The notes: generated from the sequence alone by a model not told the origin. DNA of 64,000 nucleotides from Streptomyces himalayensis subsp. himalayensis (GCF_013778455.1 NZ_JACEHE010000007.1:1-64000), one strand, 5' to 3'; positions 37,616-46,836 are shown, counted from the first letter of the stretch. A program made the numbers and translations.

Positions 37616-38209
37616 TTATTCGTCCAGCATCCCCTTCAGCAGTTCCCGGAACCCCGCCCGCAGCTCCTCCAGGCTCGGCACCGACGCATGGAACGACCCC
37701 GCCACGCACGCGAACAGCAGTCCGTCGCACCACGCCACCAGCGACAGCGTGTGGCGCTCCGGATCCGGTGAACCCGCCGCCCGCAGGAGCGCGGTGACCG
37801 GCTCCCGGAACTGCCGACCCGTCGCGTCGTAGAACGCGCGCAGCTCGGGCCTGCGGGTGGCCTCCAGCGCCAGCTCGTACCGGGAGACCAGCAGATCACG
37901 GTCGCGCGTCAGATAGCGGTGCAAGGCCAGCGCCAGTCCGTCGGTCAGCGACTGCAGTCCTGCCGCCGGGTCGGGCAACTCGTCCGGCGTGAGGACCTGC
38001 GCCTCGCGCTCCGCCTGGCGTCGTACGGCCACCTCCAGCAGCGCCTGGCGGGTGCGGGCGTGATTGGACGTCGAACCCTGGGGGAGCCCGGCCGCCTCGT
38101 CCACCGCACGGTGCGTGAGGCCGCGCAGACCGCGCTCGGCGAGCAGCGCGAGGGCGGTATCGGCGATCAGTTCGGCGCGAGAGGAGCCGGGGGCGGTGCG
38201 TACGGGCAT
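37616..38209 (-). CDS. TetR family repressor
   Basis: Protein of 197 aa. HTH: ALALLAERGLRGLTHRAVDE, AAGLPQGSTSNHA. The C-terminal domain has the usual ligand cavity helices. Divergent to an FAD-dependent monooxygenase, and the shared promoter carries two copies of an ACTAC-N4-GTAGT palindrome, which is the obvious binding site. Confidence 0.92.
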   Translation of the reverse strand: MPVRTAPGSSRAELIADTALALLAERGLRGLTHRAVDEAAGLPQGSTSNHARTRQALLEVAVRRQAEREAQVLTPDELPDPAAGLQSLTDGLALALHRYLTRDRDLLVSRYELALEATRRPELRAFYDATGRQFREPVTALLRAAGSPDPERHTLSLVAWCDGLLFACVAGSFHASVPSLEELRAGFRELLKGMLDE

Positions 38210-38229
38210 GGGCTCAACCTATCGCGCTC

Positions 38230-38278
38230 ACTACGGATGTAGTACGGTCGAGGCGAGGCAAGTCACTACAGGTGTAGT
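38230..38278. promoter_or_regulatory. twin TetR operators
   Basis: ACTAC-GGAT-GTAGT (38230-38243) and ACTAC-AGGT-GTAGT (38265-38278). Centres are 35 bp apart, between the TetR and monooxygenase genes. Confidence 0.85.
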
Positions 38279-38310
38279 TAGCGCGCCCGGTGGAGCACTC
38301 TGGAGGAGAC

Positions 38311-39561
38311 ATGACCACGTCCCACGCCGTCGTCATCGGCAGCGGTATCGGCGGGCTCACCGCCGCGGTCGCCCTGTACCGGCGCGGCTGGCAGGTCACC
38401 GTGCTGGAGCGGGCGGCCTCGCTGGAGCCGGTCGGCGCCGGGATCGCCCTCGCCCCGAACGCCCAGCGCGCCCTGGACGTCATCGGCCTCGGTGACGAGA
38501 TCCGCGCACTCGCCGCCTGGCAGGGCGACGGCGGCATGCGCACGCCCGACGGCCGCTGGGTCTCCCGTACGAGCGCCGAGGCCGCCCGGGAACGTTTCGG
38601 CGGCCCGATCGTCCTGCTCCACCGGGCGACCCTCGTCGAACGCATCGCCTCCCGGCTGCCGGAAGGCGTGATCCGCACAGGCACTCCGGCCGAACTGAGC
38701 GAGCCCGGTGTCGCGGGCGGCCGCCGCGCCGTCGTCGCCACGCCGGACGGGGACCTGGAGGCGGACCTCGTCGTCGGCGCCGACGGCATCAACTCGGCCG
38801 TACGCGGCGCCCTCTTCCCGTCCCACCCGGGACCGTCGTACACCGGACTCACCGCATGGCGGGTCCTCATCCCGGCCGAGGACGCCCCCGACCAGCCCTT
38901 CGAGCCGCACGAGACCTGGGGCCGCGGCGCGCTCTGGGGCACACAGCCGCTCAAGGACGGCCGGATCTACGCCTACGCCGCCGCCACAGCGCCCGCCGGG
39001 CATCACGCGCCGGACAGCGAACAGGCCGAGCTGCTGCGCCGGTTCGGGGACTGGCACGACCCGATCCCGGCGATCATCGCGGCGGCGGCCGGCGGACCGG
39101 TGCTGCGCAACGACATCCACCACATGGCCACGCCGCTGCCCGCCTTCCACCGGGGCAGGACCGCCCTCATCGGCGACGCCGCGCACGCCATGGCGCCCAC
39201 TCTCGGCCAGGGCGGCAACCAGGCGATCGAGGACGGCATCGTGCTCGCCCACCACGCCGCACCCGGCGGCGAGCAGGGCGCCGGTCTGGCCGCCTACAGC
39301 GCCGAGCGGCTGCCGCGCACCTCCACGATCGTCCGCAAGGCCGCACAGGTCGCGCGGCTGCAGGCCGTCGACAGTCGCGCGGGTGCGGCGATGCGTACCG
39401 CACTCATGTCCGCCCTCTCCCGGCTCGGACCCGGGCTCGTCCTGCGCACCTTCGACGGCATCGCCGACTGGCGGCCGCCGCAGCAGCCGTATGCTTCCGG
39501 AACACATGACCGGGCCCGCACGGGGGCATCCCCCACCACCGGGCGAGCCGAACATCTGTGA
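38311..39561 (+). CDS. FAD-dependent monooxygenase
   Basis: Protein of 416 aa of the aromatic hydroxylase family. Dinucleotide motif GSGIGGLTAAVALYRRGW at the N-terminus, DG motif (VVGADGINSAVR), GD motif (LIGDAAHAMAPTLGQGG). Resembles salicylate/zeaxanthin-type single-component hydroxylases. Substrate unknown, probably an aromatic compound sensed by the divergent TetR. ATG 38311 follows GGAGGAGA. The C-terminal 25 residues are low-complexity. Confidence 0.92.
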   Translation: MTTSHAVVIGSGIGGLTAAVALYRRGWQVTVLERAASLEPVGAGIALAPNAQRALDVIGLGDEIRALAAWQGDGGMRTPDGRWVSRTSAEAARERFGGPIVLLHRATLVERIASRLPEGVIRTGTPAELSEPGVAGGRRAVVATPDGDLEADLVVGADGINSAVRGALFPSHPGPSYTGLTAWRVLIPAEDAPDQPFEPHETWGRGALWGTQPLKDGRIYAYAAATAPAGHHAPDSEQAELLRRFGDWHDPIPAIIAAAAGGPVLRNDIHHMATPLPAFHRGRTALIGDAAHAMAPTLGQGGNQAIEDGIVLAHHAAPGGEQGAGLAAYSAERLPRTSTIVRKAAQVARLQAVDSRAGAAMRTALMSALSRLGPGLVLRTFDGIADWRPPQQPYASGTHDRARTGASPTTGRAEHL

Positions 39562-39615
39562 ACACGAACAACTGTGAACACGAGCATCGGTGAACACGAG
39601 CATCGGTGAACACGC
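39558..39615. repeat. 16-bp tandem repeat, four copies
   Basis: GTGAACACGAGCATCG-like units at 39558, 39574, 39590 and 39606, between the monooxygenase stop and the next start. They end exactly where the ribosome binding site of the next gene begins. Confidence 0.85.
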
Positions 39616-39628
39616 GAGGAGAACATCT

Positions 39629-40534
39629 GTGAAGGTCGGCTGCATCGGACTCGGTGACATCGCCCAGAAGGCGTATCTGCCGGTGCTCACCACGCAGCCG
39701 GGCGTCGAGCTGCATCTGCAGACGCGCACGTCTGCGACGCTCGAGCGGGTCGCCGGCATCCACCACATCCCCGCCGAGCGCTGCCACACCGACCTGGACG
39801 CCCTGCTCGCCCAGGACCTCGACGCGGCCTTCGTGCACGCACCGACCGAGGTGCATCCCGAGATCGCCGCGCGCCTGCTCGAGGCGGGCGTGGCGACCTA
39901 TGTCGACAAGCCGCTCGCGTACGACCTCGCTGACTCCGAGCGGCTCGTCGGCCTCGCGGAGGAGCGGAACACCAGCCTCGCCGTGGGCTTCAACCGGCGC
40001 TACGCGCCCGGCTACGCCCAGTGCACCGAGCACCCACGCGATCTGATCGTGATGCAGAAGAACCGCATCGGCCTGCCGGGGCGCCCACGCAGGGTCGTGC
40101 TCGACGACTTCATCCATGTCGTCGACACCCTGCGCTTCCTCGCGCCCGGCCCCATCGACCACTTCGGAGTACGGGCCCGCCTTGAGAAGGGGCTGCTCCA
40201 CCACGTCGTGCTGCAGCTGGGCGGGGACGCATTCACAGCGATCGGCATCATGAACCGGCTCAGCGGTTCCACGGAGGAGATTCTCGAAGTGTCCGGGCAG
40301 GACACCAAACGCCAGGTGCTCAACCTCGCCGAGGTCATCGACCACAAGGGGCAGCCGACCGTCCGGCGGCGCGGGGACTGGGTGCCGGTGGCCCGGCAGC
40401 GCGGCATCGAGCAGGCCGTACTCGCCTTCCTCGACGCCGTGCGCGCGGGCAAGGTGCTCAGCGCGCGGGATGCGCTGGCGACCCATGAGCTGTGTGAGCG
40501 GGTCGTACGTGCGGTCGAAGAGCAGGGCGCCTGA
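39629..40534 (+). CDS. Gfo/Idh/MocA family oxidoreductase
   Basis: Protein of 301 aa: N-terminal Rossmann (KVGCIGLGDIAQKAYLPVLT), the conserved E-K-P-like motif as DKPLAYDLADSERLVGLAEE, and an alpha/beta C-terminal domain. Acts on a sugar or inositol derivative with NAD(P). GTG 39629 follows CGAGGAGA. Its last 77 bp overlap the 3' end of lnt on the other strand. Confidence 0.9.
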   Translation: MKVGCIGLGDIAQKAYLPVLTTQPGVELHLQTRTSATLERVAGIHHIPAERCHTDLDALLAQDLDAAFVHAPTEVHPEIAARLLEAGVATYVDKPLAYDLADSERLVGLAEERNTSLAVGFNRRYAPGYAQCTEHPRDLIVMQKNRIGLPGRPRRVVLDDFIHVVDTLRFLAPGPIDHFGVRARLEKGLLHHVVLQLGGDAFTAIGIMNRLSGSTEEILEVSGQDTKRQVLNLAEVIDHKGQPTVRRRGDWVPVARQRGIEQAVLAFLDAVRAGKVLSARDALATHELCERVVRAVEEQGA

Positions 40535-42155
40535 GGACGAGTACGACCTCGGCCGCGCACAGCGCGATCAGTACGCCCAGGGCGGTGTGCACGGGCCAGT
40601 CGCCGAACCGGACATAGGGTGTCGTGCCCTGCGCCAGCGGCACGTCGTAGACCGCGGTGGTGCTCGCGGTGGTGCCGAGCGGGGCGCCGATCCGCTCGCC
40701 GCTCGGACCGTACACGGCGGAGACGCCGGTGAGCGTGGCATGCACCATCGGGCGGCCGCTCTCGGCGGCCCGGACCGCCGCCAGTGACGCGTGCTGCTGC
40801 GGCGCCCAGCTCTCCTGGAAGGTGGACGTCGCCGACTGGGCGAGCAGCACCTGCGCACCGTCGCGGGTGAGGGCGCGGCTCATGTCGGGGAAGGCCGACT
40901 CGAAGCAGACCAGCGGCCCGACCGTGGGGCCGCCGCTCACGGGCATCACCAACTGGCGGGTGCCGCGCATACGGTCCTCGCCCGCGGCCTTGCCCACGGA
41001 CGTGGCCCAGCCCAGGAGGGAACGGGCCGGTATGTACTCGCCGAAGGGGACGAGCCGCATCTTGTCGTAGCGCGCGCCGGTCGGGCCGTCCGGTCCGACC
41101 AGGACCGAGCTCTTGTAGATGCCGGGCCGGTCGGAGCGGCGGGCGTCGACATTCACCAGGATGTCGGCGCCGACCTCCCGGGACAGGGCCCTTATTCGGT
41201 CCGCCAGGTCGGGGCGGGCGGACAGGTCGTAGCCCACACTGCTCTCGCCCCAGACGACGAGATCCAGCTCCTGGCCGGCCAGAGCACGGGTGAGGGCCTC
41301 CTCGCGTGCGAAGCGCTTCTCGGGGCCGCCGACGCCGTTGATGACGCCCGGCTGCACGACGGCGATACGGGCGCCCCCGTCCGGCTCCGGTCGTGGCACC
41401 CACATCCAGGCCGCGGCGCCGGCGGTCGCCGCGGCGACCAGACCGGCCACGGCCGGAACCCGTGCGGCGCGCACGGAAACGAGCGCCGCGACCGCGGTGT
41501 TGACGGCGACGACCACCAGACTGATCAGCCACACCCCGCCCAGCGAGGCGAGCCGCAGCACGGGCGTGACCTCCCACTGGCTGGAGCCGAGCAGCCCCCA
41601 CGGGCCGCCCAGGCCCTGCCAGGACCGCACCAGCTCGATCATCAGCCAGCCCGACGGCACGACGACCAGCGCGGCCATGACCCGGCCCGGCGTGGGACGG
41701 CCGCCCAGCACATGCCGCACCAGCCAGCCCCATGGCGCCCACAGCAGGCCCAGCAGCGCCGAGAGCAGGAACGTGAACACGTGAAGGTTGGGCAGCAGCC
41801 AGTGGTGCACGGCCAGCATGAAGCCGAGGCCGCCAAGCCATCCGTCGAGCACCGCCCGGCGCTCCGTACCGGCCGAGCGCGCCAGCAGGATCCAGGGCAC
41901 GAGCGCGACGTAGGCGAACCACCACAACGACGGCGCGGGGAACGCCAGCGCGGGCAGTGCACCCGCCCCGAGGGCCGCCGCGCCGCGCCACCAGGGGGAG
42001 CGGAGACGCTCGCGCCACGTGTCCCGGCCGCCGAGCCGACCCCTGAGCCGACCGCCGAGCCGGGCGTCGAGTCGTCGTACGTCGAGGTGGCGTGCGCCGA
42101 GGTGGCGTGCGCCGAGGTGGCGCGCGTCGAGGTGGCGTGCGCCGAGCACATCCAT
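40458..42155 (-). CDS. lnt: apolipoprotein N-acyltransferase
   Basis: Membrane enzyme of 565 aa that N-acylates the lipidated cysteine of lipoproteins. Six to seven hydrophobic segments, then a nitrilase-like domain with triad E304 (VVWGESS), K365 (YDKMRLVPFGEY) and C417 (PLVCFESAFPDMS). Residues 1-45 form an Arg/His/Leu repeat tail encoded by a 15-bp repeat, absent from usual members. Streptomycetes often carry two Lnt homologues. Overlaps the oxidoreductase gene at its 3' end. Confidence 0.93.
   Translation of the reverse strand: MDVLGARHLDARHLGARHLGARHLDVRRLDARLGGRLRGRLGGRDTWRERLRSPWWRGAAALGAGALPALAFPAPSLWWFAYVALVPWILLARSAGTERRAVLDGWLGGLGFMLAVHHWLLPNLHVFTFLLSALLGLLWAPWGWLVRHVLGGRPTPGRVMAALVVVPSGWLMIELVRSWQGLGGPWGLLGSSQWEVTPVLRLASLGGVWLISLVVVAVNTAVAALVSVRAARVPAVAGLVAAATAGAAAWMWVPRPEPDGGARIAVVQPGVINGVGGPEKRFAREEALTRALAGQELDLVVWGESSVGYDLSARPDLADRIRALSREVGADILVNVDARRSDRPGIYKSSVLVGPDGPTGARYDKMRLVPFGEYIPARSLLGWATSVGKAAGEDRMRGTRQLVMPVSGGPTVGPLVCFESAFPDMSRALTRDGAQVLLAQSATSTFQESWAPQQHASLAAVRAAESGRPMVHATLTGVSAVYGPSGERIGAPLGTTASTTAVYDVPLAQGTTPYVRFGDWPVHTALGVLIALCAAEVVLVLRRPALRPHVRPAHTAHGSPAHPAR
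42084..42143. repeat. 15-bp tandem repeat, four copies, coding
   Basis: Units GAGGTGGCGTGCGCC at 42084, 42099, 42114 and 42129; in the Lnt frame they encode ARHLG/ARHLD pentapeptides. Confidence 0.9.
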
Positions 42156-42262
42156 GCCGTGCCTCCCAGGTCCCCTGCAGCCCGGCGCCGCCCCCGAGAT
42201 CGCCGGGGCCCGGTGCCTGTGTCCAGTGTGCGCGACCTGGACGATCTCGGACAGGGCGCAGT

Positions 42263-42787
42263 TCAGACGGCGTTCGGTTCAGGAGGCGGTTCAGGGGCGG
42301 TGGCGTCGGGTGCCTCCTGTGCCTGCGGGGTCCGGCGCCACTTCTCCTCCACGACGACCCGGCGCAGCCGCCAGCCGCTGTCCGTACGCAGGAGCGAGAA
42401 CGCGTAACGGCCGCCGCAGACGAAGTCCGGAGCCTGGGCCGTGGACGCCCCGTCGCCTCCCGCGAACCGCATCGGATTGACGTAGTCCGCCTGTACACGG
42501 GCGGCGTCGCCGGTGTCGTGGTCCAGGGTCCCGAACCGCAGTCGGCGGTTGACGATCAGATGCTGCCGCATCGGGAAGAGCTCCATCGTGCCGGCCAGCC
42601 ACCCGGCAACCTGCGCGACGTCTCCCTCGATGCCGCCGGCCGAACGGTAGTCCGCACGGCCGTCGGAGGTGAACAGCTCTCTGTACGCCGCCCAGTCACC
42701 GTCGTCGACGGCCACCGCGTAGTCGGTGATCAGTGCATCGATGGCGAGCCGGTCCATCACGGTCGCGAGTTCCATGCGCTGCGTCAT
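42263..42787 (-). CDS. SnoaL-like/NTF2 fold protein
   Basis: 174 aa with the cone-shaped NTF2 pattern (DALITDYAVAVDDGDWAAYR, ELFTSDGRADY; HLIVNRRLRF; CGGRYAFSLLRT). Groups with ketosteroid-isomerase-like or ring-hydroxylating dioxygenase beta-type proteins; function not assignable. Start at 42787 (MTQRMELATV); 42775 is possible. No RBS is clear. The C-terminal 25 residues are Pro/Ala-rich. Confidence 0.8.
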   Translation of the reverse strand: MTQRMELATVMDRLAIDALITDYAVAVDDGDWAAYRELFTSDGRADYRSAGGIEGDVAQVAGWLAGTMELFPMRQHLIVNRRLRFGTLDHDTGDAARVQADYVNPMRFAGGDGASTAQAPDFVCGGRYAFSLLRTDSGWRLRRVVVEEKWRRTPQAQEAPDATAPEPPPEPNAV

Positions 42788-43033
42788 CGCCACAGTCTTG
42801 AGCACACGACGGGCGGAGCCAAGGGGCGTGCAGGGGGCGGCACGGTCCCGTGCCGCCCACATGAGTGGCAGGAACCCGACGCCGGGCAGGCCCGCCCTCG
42901 CCGAGCTGCTGAAACTCGGCATGCGCCTCATCGTCGCCGGGAACCAGACCTCTCGCGTCGCGGACCTGCTGCGCGACCTCTCTCATCGTGACCCCGGGCG
43001 ACCGGGGTGCGGCGAAGCCGGCCGGGTCATTCG

Positions 43034-43108
43034 CCTCAGCCTGGCGACTCGCCCGCGTGCGGGCTGAGGACCTCAGCCGGCCGACTCGCCCGCGTGCGGG
43101 CTGAGGAC
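43034..43108. repeat. 37-bp direct duplication at the 3' end of uppP
   Basis: CGACTCGCCCGCGTGCGGGC and the next 7 bases recur exactly (43045-43071 and 43082-43108), with CCTCAGCC before each. The left copy duplicates the last codons of uppP. Confidence 0.85.
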
Positions 43109-43948
43109 GCCCATCGCCACCAGGGCGAACAGCACGACGCCCAGCAGGATCCGGTAGTACACGAACGGCATGAAGCTCTTGGTCGAGATGAACTTCATGA
43201 ACCACGCGATCACCGCGTATCCCACCGCGAAGGCGATGAGCGTGGCGAAGATCGTCGGACCCCAGGAGACATGACCGCTCTCGCCCGCGTCCTTGAGCTC
43301 GAAGAGTCCGGAGGCGAGCACCGCGGGGATGGCCAGAAGGAACGAGTAGCGGGCGGCTGCCTCGCGCTTGTAGCCCATGAGGAGGCCGCCGCTGATCGTC
43401 GCCCCGGACCGGGAGACGCCGGGCACCAGTGCCATCGCCTGGCAGATGCCGTAGATCAGACCGTCCCGTACGCCCAGTTCCTTGAGCGTCTTGCGCTCCT
43501 TCACCGCGCGGTGCCTGCCGCCGACCTCGTCGCGTGCCGCGAGACGGTCGGCTATGCCGAGGATGACGCCCATCACGATGAGCGTGGTGGCGATCAGGCG
43601 AAGGTCGCGGAACGGACCCTCGATCTGGTCCTTGAACGTGACGCCCAGCACACCGATCGGCAGTGAACCCACGATCACCAGCCAGCCCATCTGCGCGTCG
43701 TGGTCGCCGCGCATGGTCTTGTCGGAGAGTGAGCGGAACCATGCCGAGATGATCCGGGCGATGTCCTTGCGGAAGTAGATCAGCACGGCCGTCTCCGTGC
43801 CGATCTGGGTGATGGCCGTGAAAGCCGCCCCGGGGTCGTGCCAGCCCGCGAAGGCCGCGGTCAGCCGCAGATGGGCGCTCGAGGAGATGGGGAGGAACTC
43901 GGTCAGCCCCTGGACGAGTCCGAGGATGAGGGATTCAAACCAAGACAT
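43073..43948 (-). CDS. uppP: undecaprenyl-diphosphatase
   Basis: BacA/UppP family membrane phosphatase, 291 aa, recycles the lipid carrier for peptidoglycan and gives bacitracin tolerance. Motifs: GLVQGLTEFLPISSSAH at the N-terminus and PGVSRSGATI in the middle; about eight transmembrane helices. Minus-strand single gene. Confidence 0.96.
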   Translation of the reverse strand: MSWFESLILGLVQGLTEFLPISSSAHLRLTAAFAGWHDPGAAFTAITQIGTETAVLIYFRKDIARIISAWFRSLSDKTMRGDHDAQMGWLVIVGSLPIGVLGVTFKDQIEGPFRDLRLIATTLIVMGVILGIADRLAARDEVGGRHRAVKERKTLKELGVRDGLIYGICQAMALVPGVSRSGATISGGLLMGYKREAAARYSFLLAIPAVLASGLFELKDAGESGHVSWGPTIFATLIAFAVGYAVIAWFMKFISTKSFMPFVYYRILLGVVLFALVAMGVLSPHAGESAG

Positions 43949-44226
43949 GAAGTACGTGATCCAAGTACTGATCAGGGGCTGACTCGCGGACTCGCAGGTC
44001 AGGGGCGGGTGTGCGGCAGGCGTGACAGTGCTGGCGGTGGTGGGCGACTGGTGGGACGGCTGTGGCGGCGGCGATGCGCGCGCTCGCGCTGGTCACGCGC
44101 TGAGCAGCGCTCGCCGTGGGGCAGCGTAGCGTCCCTGGGTGACAGAGCTGCGACCGGGTGAGGCGGGTGAGGTCTCGTGGTCCGGCACATGGAGGTCGGC
44201 TGGGCGGGTCGTACGCGGGCTTCCTC

Positions 44227-45465
44227 TCACTCCACGTCGGCCTCGCGAACGTCCGCGCCTATCACTCCGCGGCGCGCCCGGGCCGGGCTCCGCTCGGTCC
44301 AGCGGTGCGCCGCGAGAGCCAGCAGCGGGCCGACTGCGATCAGCAGTGCGAGGGTCGCGTAGCCGTAGGTGAGTGTGGCAAGCGTGGCGACGGCGGCGAC
44401 CAGCAGCGGGCCGCCCGCGTCACCGAGCTCCCGGCCGAGTTCGGCGGAGCCCATGGTCTGTCCCAGCCGTTCGGCGGGTGTGGAGGCGGCCAGGGCGGCG
44501 AAGCCGAGTGGCGTGATCAGCCCAGTGCCTGCCCCGATCAGGACGGCGCCGCTCAGTACGCCCACCAGCCCGGGCAGCATCGCGCAGCCCAGGCCCGCGG
44601 ACGTGATCAGCAGGCCCGCTGTGAGGCCGCAGCGCACGGTCAGCCGTCCTTCGTCCAGCGCGCGGCCCGCCTTGGGCTGGACGAACGCGGCGGAGGCAGC
44701 GAGCACCGAGACGGCGGCACCGGTGGCCACGGTGCCCAGTCCCGCCGCCGCGCCCGACACCGGCAGGAACCCCACGCCCACGGACAGCGCGGCCGTCGCC
44801 CCGGCCAGTGCGGCCGTCGGCCCCAGGAACACCGGATCGGCGAGCCGCCGGGCCAGGTCGAGCACCGTCTGCCGGGCCTTGGCCAGCGGCGGTACATGCG
44901 GCACGCACAGTGCCGCCCACACGGCGACCGCCGCCCCCAGCACGGCCAGCACCGCGAACAGCAGGCGCAGACCTCCGGCCCACACCAGCACGCCGCCGAG
45001 GAGCGGGCCGAGAGTGTAGCCGATCGACTTGTAGAAGCCGTAACTCCCGAACGCCCGCCCGTGCCTGGCCGCCGGGTTCAACCGTGCCACCAGCGCCGAT
45101 GCGGACGGCGAGAACGCGGAGGCGGCGGCGCCCTGGCCGAGACGGGCCGCCCACAGCCAGCCGGGGGAGTCGGCGACCACGTACGCGGCGGACGCGGCGG
45201 CGAACGCCACGAGCCCGCCCAGCAGGACCGGCCGCGCACCGATCCGGTCGGCAAGCGTCCCGAACAGCGGCTTGAGCAGCACCTCCGCGCCGTCGTACAG
45301 GGCGAGCAGCCCGCCCAGTACGAGGAGGGACGTCACCGCGTCGTCGGAGAAGCCGCCGAGGTTCGCGGCGATGCCGTGCGCGCCGAACGCGGTGGTGAAG
45401 CCGGCGGCGTACAGCGGCCACATCTGCCGGCCCGGCGCGGCCTGACCGGGTGAAGTCGTGGTCAT
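44227..45465 (-). CDS. MFS transporter
   Basis: Twelve-helix protein of 412 aa. GTLADRIGARPVLLGG is the loop 2-3 signature. Resembles multidrug or metabolite exporters; no substrate evidence. Start ATG (MTTTSPGQ) at 45465 without strong RBS. It diverges from the next gene, whose -10 box lies only about 170 bp away. Confidence 0.9.
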   Translation of the reverse strand: MTTTSPGQAAPGRQMWPLYAAGFTTAFGAHGIAANLGGFSDDAVTSLLVLGGLLALYDGAEVLLKPLFGTLADRIGARPVLLGGLVAFAAASAAYVVADSPGWLWAARLGQGAAASAFSPSASALVARLNPAARHGRAFGSYGFYKSIGYTLGPLLGGVLVWAGGLRLLFAVLAVLGAAVAVWAALCVPHVPPLAKARQTVLDLARRLADPVFLGPTAALAGATAALSVGVGFLPVSGAAAGLGTVATGAAVSVLAASAAFVQPKAGRALDEGRLTVRCGLTAGLLITSAGLGCAMLPGLVGVLSGAVLIGAGTGLITPLGFAALAASTPAERLGQTMGSAELGRELGDAGGPLLVAAVATLATLTYGYATLALLIAVGPLLALAAHRWTERSPARARRGVIGADVREADVE

Positions 45466-45638
45466 CGCCCGTATCCCGGTGCCTCGTCAGTCGTCACGCC
45501 TGGGAACGTATCGGTTCTTTACATCCGCAGTCACTGTGTAGATGAGCGGATCGGTGTCAGGTCTGGCGTGACAAGGGCCGCAGTGACACACCGTGAGAGC
45601 GCAGGGGTACGGGCTCCCCGGACGATTACGGTGCGTAC

Positions 45639-46490
45639 ATGGCATACGGCGTGCTGCTGGCGCTCTGCGCTGCGGTTCTCATGGGCGTGGCGACGGTGCT
45701 GCAGGCCCTGGGGGCGCGCCGGGAGACTGTCGGCGGGCCCGTGCGGGCGATGTTCCAGTGGCCGTTCCTGGTCGGTGTCGGCGTGGACGCCCTGGGATTC
45801 GTGGCCGAGGTGGTGGCGCTGCGTTCGGTGCCGCTGTTCCTGGTGGAGGCGGCCCTCGCGTCGTCGTTGGCGGTCACCGCGGCTGTGGCGGCCGCGGTGC
45901 TGCGCGTGCGGCTGCGGTCGGCGGAGTGGGGCGCCGTGGTCGCGGTGTGCTGCGGTCTCGCGGTACTGGCTGTCGCCGCCGGGCACGAGGGCACGAGCGA
46001 CGGCGATGCGCGACTGCGCTGGGTGACGCTGGGCACCGCCGTGGGACTGGTGCTGCTGGGATGGGTGGTGAACCGCCGCGTCCACCGCGTACGGGCCGCG
46101 GTGCTCGGAGGCATCGCGGGGCTGAGCTTCGGGCTCACGGGGATCGGGGTGCGACTTCTGCCCGACGACATCACGGTGACGGGGGTGCTGGCCGCGCTGA
46201 CGGCGTATGCGGTGGTCGTCTCCGGGCTCGGCGGGTATCTGCTGCTGATCGAGGCACTGCGGTCCGGATCGGTCACGGCGGCGACGGGGGCGATGGTGAT
46301 CGGTGAGACGGTGTGGCCGGGGGTGTTCGGCGTGGTGTGGCTCGGCGACACGACGCGGCCGGGTTTCGCGCCGCTGGGCGTCGCGGGCTTCGTGGTCTCC
46401 ATCGCGGGCGCTCTGGCGCTGGCGCGGTTCGGGGAGGCGGAGCAGACACCGCTGCCGACAAGCGGAGCAGGGCCGCGGCAGGAGGAGTAA
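45639..46490 (+). CDS. DMT-like integral membrane protein
   Basis: 283 aa with nine to ten hydrophobic helices (MAYGVLLALCAAVLMGVATV, LVGVGVDALGFVAEVVAL). The pattern is that of small multidrug/EamA-type permeases. Substrate unknown. ATG 45639 is 6 nt after TACGGT (45627-45632), hence probably leaderless. Its 3' end runs into a repeat array. Confidence 0.85.
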   Translation: MAYGVLLALCAAVLMGVATVLQALGARRETVGGPVRAMFQWPFLVGVGVDALGFVAEVVALRSVPLFLVEAALASSLAVTAAVAAAVLRVRLRSAEWGAVVAVCCGLAVLAVAAGHEGTSDGDARLRWVTLGTAVGLVLLGWVVNRRVHRVRAAVLGGIAGLSFGLTGIGVRLLPDDITVTGVLAALTAYAVVVSGLGGYLLLIEALRSGSVTAATGAMVIGETVWPGVFGVVWLGDTTRPGFAPLGVAGFVVSIAGALALARFGEAEQTPLPTSGAGPRQEE

Positions 46491-46813
46491 CCACCCCCGG
46501 AGGGCGTTGGCGGCCGGTTCTTGGCCGTGCCCGCCCCCCTGCGGACGGCGGCGGTGCCCGCTCCCGCTGCGGACGGCATTGGTGCCCAGGCCTCAGCCGG
46601 GCCCGCTCCCGCTGTGGGGGGCGTTGGTGGCCGGGCCTCGGCGGTGCCCGCCCCGCCGCGGAGGTCATTCGTGGCCGGGCCTCGGCCGTGCCCGCCCCGC
46701 CGCGGAGGTCATTCGTGGCCGGGCCTTGGCCGTGCCCGCCCCGCCGCGGAGGTCATTCGTGGCCGGGCCTTGGCCGTGCCTGCCCCGCCGCGGAGGTCAT
46801 TCGTGCCCCGGCC
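46491..46813. other. 323-bp convergent intergenic region made of repeats
   Basis: Between the membrane protein gene and the ion-channel gene. The left 130 bp are degenerate units, the right 200 bp a regular 44-bp array. No gene. Confidence 0.7.
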
Positions 46814-46836
46814 TCAGCCGTGCCCGCCTCCGCCGC
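46617..46836. repeat. 44-bp tandem repeat, four to five copies
   Basis: GAGGTCATTCGTG lies at 46661, 46705, 46749 and 46793, spaced exactly 44 bp. Each unit also contains GGCCGGGCCT and GTGCCCGCCCCGCCGCG. Confidence 0.95.

Noticed and set aside
42862-43067. plus-strand frame of 68 codons (AELLKLGMRLIVAGNQTSR) between the SnoaL-like and uppP genes
   Set aside because: No RBS, no family match and it runs into the uppP 3' duplication; too weak to call.
44139-44226. short plus-strand frame (TELRPGEAGEV) after a TAGCGT box near the MFS gene
   Set aside because: Only about 30 codons before it enters the antisense of the MFS gene; no family match, no RBS.
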